Shown: positions 32,295-34,560 of the stretch, piece after piece
Numbering within the stretch: the first letter of the stretch is position 1
Layout: each line of letters opens with the position of its first letter
Assembly (NCBI GenBank): GCA_021295655.1
Contig: JAGWBX010000063.1
Span: forward strand, 1,460 to 36,019
From: Candidatus Latescibacterota bacterium
GTDB lineage: Bacteria > Latescibacterota > UBA2968 > GCA-2709665
Reading direction: 5' to 3'
DNA length: 34,560 nt
Position numbers and translations under genes: made by a program
The notes under the pieces: model-generated
Told to the model about the DNA's origin: nothing
Seen by the model: only the letters and a program-made list of their open reading frames with translations
The model's database searches: none

Positions 32295-33293
32295 TCAGTT
32301 TTCGGGAAGGTCACTTAGGCGTTGAAGTATCTGAAGCGTACTTGTCTGATAGTCAGTAGACAACATAAAAAACCGTTGGGATTCAAGTTTTTTCATCTCT
32401 TCTCTGGCTACCTCGCCTCCGTCCATCAGCTGCGAAATGCGAGGACTTGCAAGTCGTTCGAGAAAGGTGCATTTCCCTGGTCCGTTCTTGGTGATGTAGA
32501 AGAATTCCTTGGTTGTGAAATTGAGAGAGAGTGAGGTTATTCGACAGTTGCCACCAGTGTTTCTTGGAACCGACTCAACGACGTTGTTCTTCCAACTCGC
32601 TATATCGTAACGCTCCACGTAGGCTTCAGGACTCATTGTAAATCTTGGGGTGCCCCACGCCTTGTACTTTGGAAAGCTAATGTCGACTTGCGAATATTCA
32701 CAGAAACTAGCTTTCCGGTAGCAGGTGATCGTGACTTGGTTGACAGGGTATGCGCTCGACTCACCATGCATCACCATTGTGCCTTTCGCCATCGCAAACT
32801 CTTCATTCGCAGTGCTATATAGATCCGTGGGATAAAACGGAAGGTCGCCAGATGTCTGCATACCAGCACGCCTTTCGAGATGATGGATCTGCCAAACAGT
32901 CAGGTTACCGGTGGGATCTTCACCGATGTCTTTTTGAAACGCTTTGACGGATGATTCGAAATTGGCGAGTGCGGGATACATGAGAATTTGAAGCTTTTGA
33001 GCGAAAGCCAGTTCTGCCACGGGACTCACTCCGAGTCCGGCTGCCTGTTGGAAAAATACGGGTACAACAGAGGAAAGCTCTTCCCTAGGAAGTTCGATCA
33101 ACTCTTTGGGTAAGTGGTTCTTGTATTTGCGGATGACCTCGACGTTGTCATAGATTTCTTTACGTACTGCAAGATGGCGGTCCAACTGCTCCAGTCGTTT
33201 TTTCGCTACTAACTCCTGAATTTGATCGAACTCCTGTGCAAATAAACACACGCTAGTCAACAGGAACACTACCGCTATAAGGATTCGAGTCAT
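32295..33293 (-). CDS. Exported protein of unknown function with a peptidoglycan-binding-like segment
   Basis: In this 332-residue protein MTRILIAVVFLLTSVCLFAQ is a clear signal peptide. A charged helical region follows (residues 20-75), then VKAFQKDIGEDPTGNLTVWQ with HHLERRA, resembling a peptidoglycan-binding (PG_binding_1-like) helix bundle. The C-terminal half contains four cysteines (two in ITCYRKASFCEYS, then GNCRI and GKCTF) that could form disulfides in the periplasm. GGGAGGT precedes ATG 33293. Base composition is lower in GC than most neighbours, and it lies between a defective IS and a decayed IS630 transposase, so recent acquisition is likely. I do not recognise a named family and give no function. 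Confidence 0.7.
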   Translation of the reverse strand: MTRILIAVVFLLTSVCLFAQEFDQIQELVAKKRLEQLDRHLAVRKEIYDNVEVIRKYKNHLPKELIELPREELSSVVPVFFQQAAGLGVSPVAELAFAQKLQILMYPALANFESSVKAFQKDIGEDPTGNLTVWQIHHLERRAGMQTSGDLPFYPTDLYSTANEEFAMAKGTMVMHGESSAYPVNQVTITCYRKASFCEYSQVDISFPKYKAWGTPRFTMSPEAYVERYDIASWKNNVVESVPRNTGGNCRITSLSLNFTTKEFFYITKNGPGKCTFLERLASPRISQLMDGGEVAREEMKKLESQRFFMLSTDYQTSTLQILQRLSDLPEN

Positions 33294-33360
33294 TTGACCT
33301 CCCTGTCGGTTGTGCAGAAAAACTCCAGGTGCCCTTCCCCCAATCCTTGAACTTTACCGG

Positions 33361-34144
33361 TCAGGCTGGACTAAAACTGCAATTCGCGTGCGAGACTCGA
33401 TCATCGTCTTGAGACCATCGCTCAACAAGCTTGCAAACACCCCAATAGAACGGCTCCAACCACAGAACCCGCTTTCTCGGTGTTACGATAAGATGAATCG
33501 GTTTTCCCGGTCCCGGAGGTGAACACGGGAACGCCCGCTCCAGGATCTGGAGCTGTGATTTCTCGTCCGCACTGAAGACGTCGTCTTTGGGCCCCAGTGG
33601 CACGCCCTAATAGTACCGTTTGTACAGATCCAAAACGGGGCCCGCTTTTTCCAGAAAGCGCGGATCTTTGACAGAGATCCAGGAACGGTGAAACCAGGGA
33701 CGAATGGCGTCCCGTTCGAGGAGACGCCACAGCGTGCTCCTCGACATCGACAGGCTTATCTCGGAACGGATTTCCCGAAGCAACTCCGCGAGACTGAAGT
33801 GGGATAGCGGGATCTCCCACACGGCCGGCATTTGGCAGGCGATGGCCTTCATTTCAGCGACGCTCTCAGGGGAAAAAAGGGGGTCTTCCACTACGAGGCT
33901 GATCCAACAGTGAAAAACCCTCAACCGACCAGCACTTTCGCCATTTCATCACCGTTCTCGGGTGCACCCCAACGGCTTGAGCAAGCCTCTCGTGCGAGAT
34001 GTTCAGATGCGCCGACAAAGTCACGACGATCTTCGCCCGGTGAACGTGGGAACTCGGCGCCGTTCGTTGTCGTGCAACCCTACGAGCCTCTGCGATCTCC
34101 TCCGTCTCAGATTCGGGCTGATACTTCGGCTTCGGTCCAGGCAA
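33361..34144 (-). pseudogene. IS630-type transposase, decayed (frameshift, nonsense, truncated C-terminus)
   Basis: The N-terminal part (34144-33866) is a helix-turn-helix unit: RAKIVVTLSAHLNISHERLA, then VGVHPRTVMKWRK and LLDQPRSGRPP. At a run of six A (33873-33878) the frame shifts by one base, and homology continues as FSPESVAEMKAIACQ and LSMSRSTLWRLLERDAIRPW, ending LDLYKRYY at a TAG (33607-33609). Beyond the stop the same frame goes on with GVPLGPKDDVFSADEKSQLQ, where the aspartate of SADEK is the first DDE residue, and PPGPGKP. The second and third catalytic acids are missing, as the sequence degenerates near 33361. It is probably dead. Confidence 0.75.
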
Positions 34145-34263
34145 TGGTTACCTCCCGCCGCGGTCGGGGAGACAACCCAATTATAAGCACTCTCATGCTT
34201 CCAGACGACACTATCCCTATTTCTGAAATCGACCACAAGAAGCAAGCAGCCTGATTAAACTTC

Positions 34264-34295
34264 TACGCATCTTCCATTGAAGTTTTACTCTAACC
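34264..34295 (-). repeat. Composite interspersed repeat, copy F (end module only)
   Basis: TACGCATCTTCCATTGAAGT followed by TTTACTCTAACC corresponds to the end module of copies C, D and E. It lies next to the IS630 relic. Confidence 0.6.
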
Positions 34296-34485
34296 TGAAT
34301 AATTCACAAAAACTGAGGAATCCGTAAAGATACGGGGTATTCAATTTTGACCTCAAAACAAAGTTTTTCGGCTCATTTTCGATAAACCATTTTTTTACAA
34401 CAGGTTATACGAAATTCACCAAAATTCATGAATAATCCAGGCTAACGTCTGAATACTGGATCACGCAGAATGAAAGGCGATCTAA
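34296..34485. other. AT-rich non-coding stretch
   Basis: I see no gene or clear signal. The sequence is AT-rich with several homopolymer runs, unlike the left part of the window. Confidence 0.4.
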
Positions 34486-34560
34486 GTGAAAGCTCTCAAA
34501 TTCGGTGTTCTTTCAAGTATAGCGCGAATTGCGGTATTTTTCGTCGTAGAACTCGGTAAG
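34486..34560 (+). CDS. Possible 5' end of a gene with an N-terminal membrane or signal segment
   Basis: From the GTG at 34486 the frame stays open to the window edge and reads VKALKFGVLSSIARIAVFFV followed by VELGK, a short basic N-terminus and a hydrophobic segment as in an inner-membrane or exported protein. AAAGG at about 34473 could be a ribosome-binding site. Only 25 residues are visible, so this is tentative. Confidence 0.25.
   Translation, partial: MKALKFGVLSSIARIAVFFVVELGK

Noticed and set aside
1..34560. CRISPR arrays or tRNA genes
   Set aside because: The repeats seen are dispersed, not regularly spaced with unique spacers, and no tRNA cloverleaf was recognised by eye.

Overview
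The window is a GC-rich stretch of about 34.6 kb from a Gram-negative bacterium. A TonB-dependent receptor, a lipoprotein-type TRAP binding protein and several exported proteins imply an outer membrane. The gene mix includes two phytanoyl-CoA dioxygenase (PhyH) proteins, a TAXI-type TRAP transporter, PQQ-type beta-propellers, a very large FtsX-like permease and a lactonase-CoA transferase-carboxylase set. Together with many interspersed repeats, this resembles uncultured marine or sponge-associated lineages such as Poribacteria or Latescibacterota. That placement is an inference from gene content and is not proven. I saw no tRNA, rRNA or CRISPR array.

Layout. 1-1.2 kb: the 3' end of a type I restriction hsdR gene and an orphan MNT-type nucleotidyltransferase. 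1.6-6.6 kb: small-molecule catabolism, with two PhyH proteins, a type II HAD protein, a sugar-phosphate isomerase/epimerase and a uracil-DNA-glycosylase-like protein. 7.1-11.2 kb: a plus-strand set of lactonase, CaiB/BaiF CoA transferase and acyl-CoA carboxyltransferase beta subunit, split by a 171-bp MITE-like element. 11.4-12.3 kb: a toxin-antitoxin pair under an operator-like promoter, overlapping tail to tail with the TRAP permease. 12.2-16.5 kb: TAXI TRAP permease and binding protein, plus a PQQ-type propeller.

16.9-28.4 kb: eight consecutive minus-strand genes in this transcription order: TonB receptor, PaaK-like adenylating ligase, halogenase-like flavoprotein, GT4 glycosyltransferase, EamA-like membrane protein, hotdog thioesterase, ABC ATPase and FtsX-type permease. 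Several overlap or nearly touch. Import, activation, oxidation, glycosylation, thioester release and export together suggest an undescribed small-molecule or lipid pathway. This is the best candidate for something new in the window.

28.4-34.6 kb: a decaying, partly lower-GC zone. It holds a second PQQ propeller broken by a frameshift, a truncated DUF5615 toxin-like gene, a likely group II intron remnant, a defective DDE IS with recognisable terminal inverted repeats, an exported protein of unknown function, and a decayed IS630-type transposase.

Several repeat families run through the window. The main one is a composite repeat of about 230 bp (six full or partial copies) carrying a GC-rich hairpin. 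It abuts gene ends and supplies the stop codon of one gene. Two MITE-like elements share an internal palindrome, and one of them has the same terminal repeats as the defective IS at 31031-32213.
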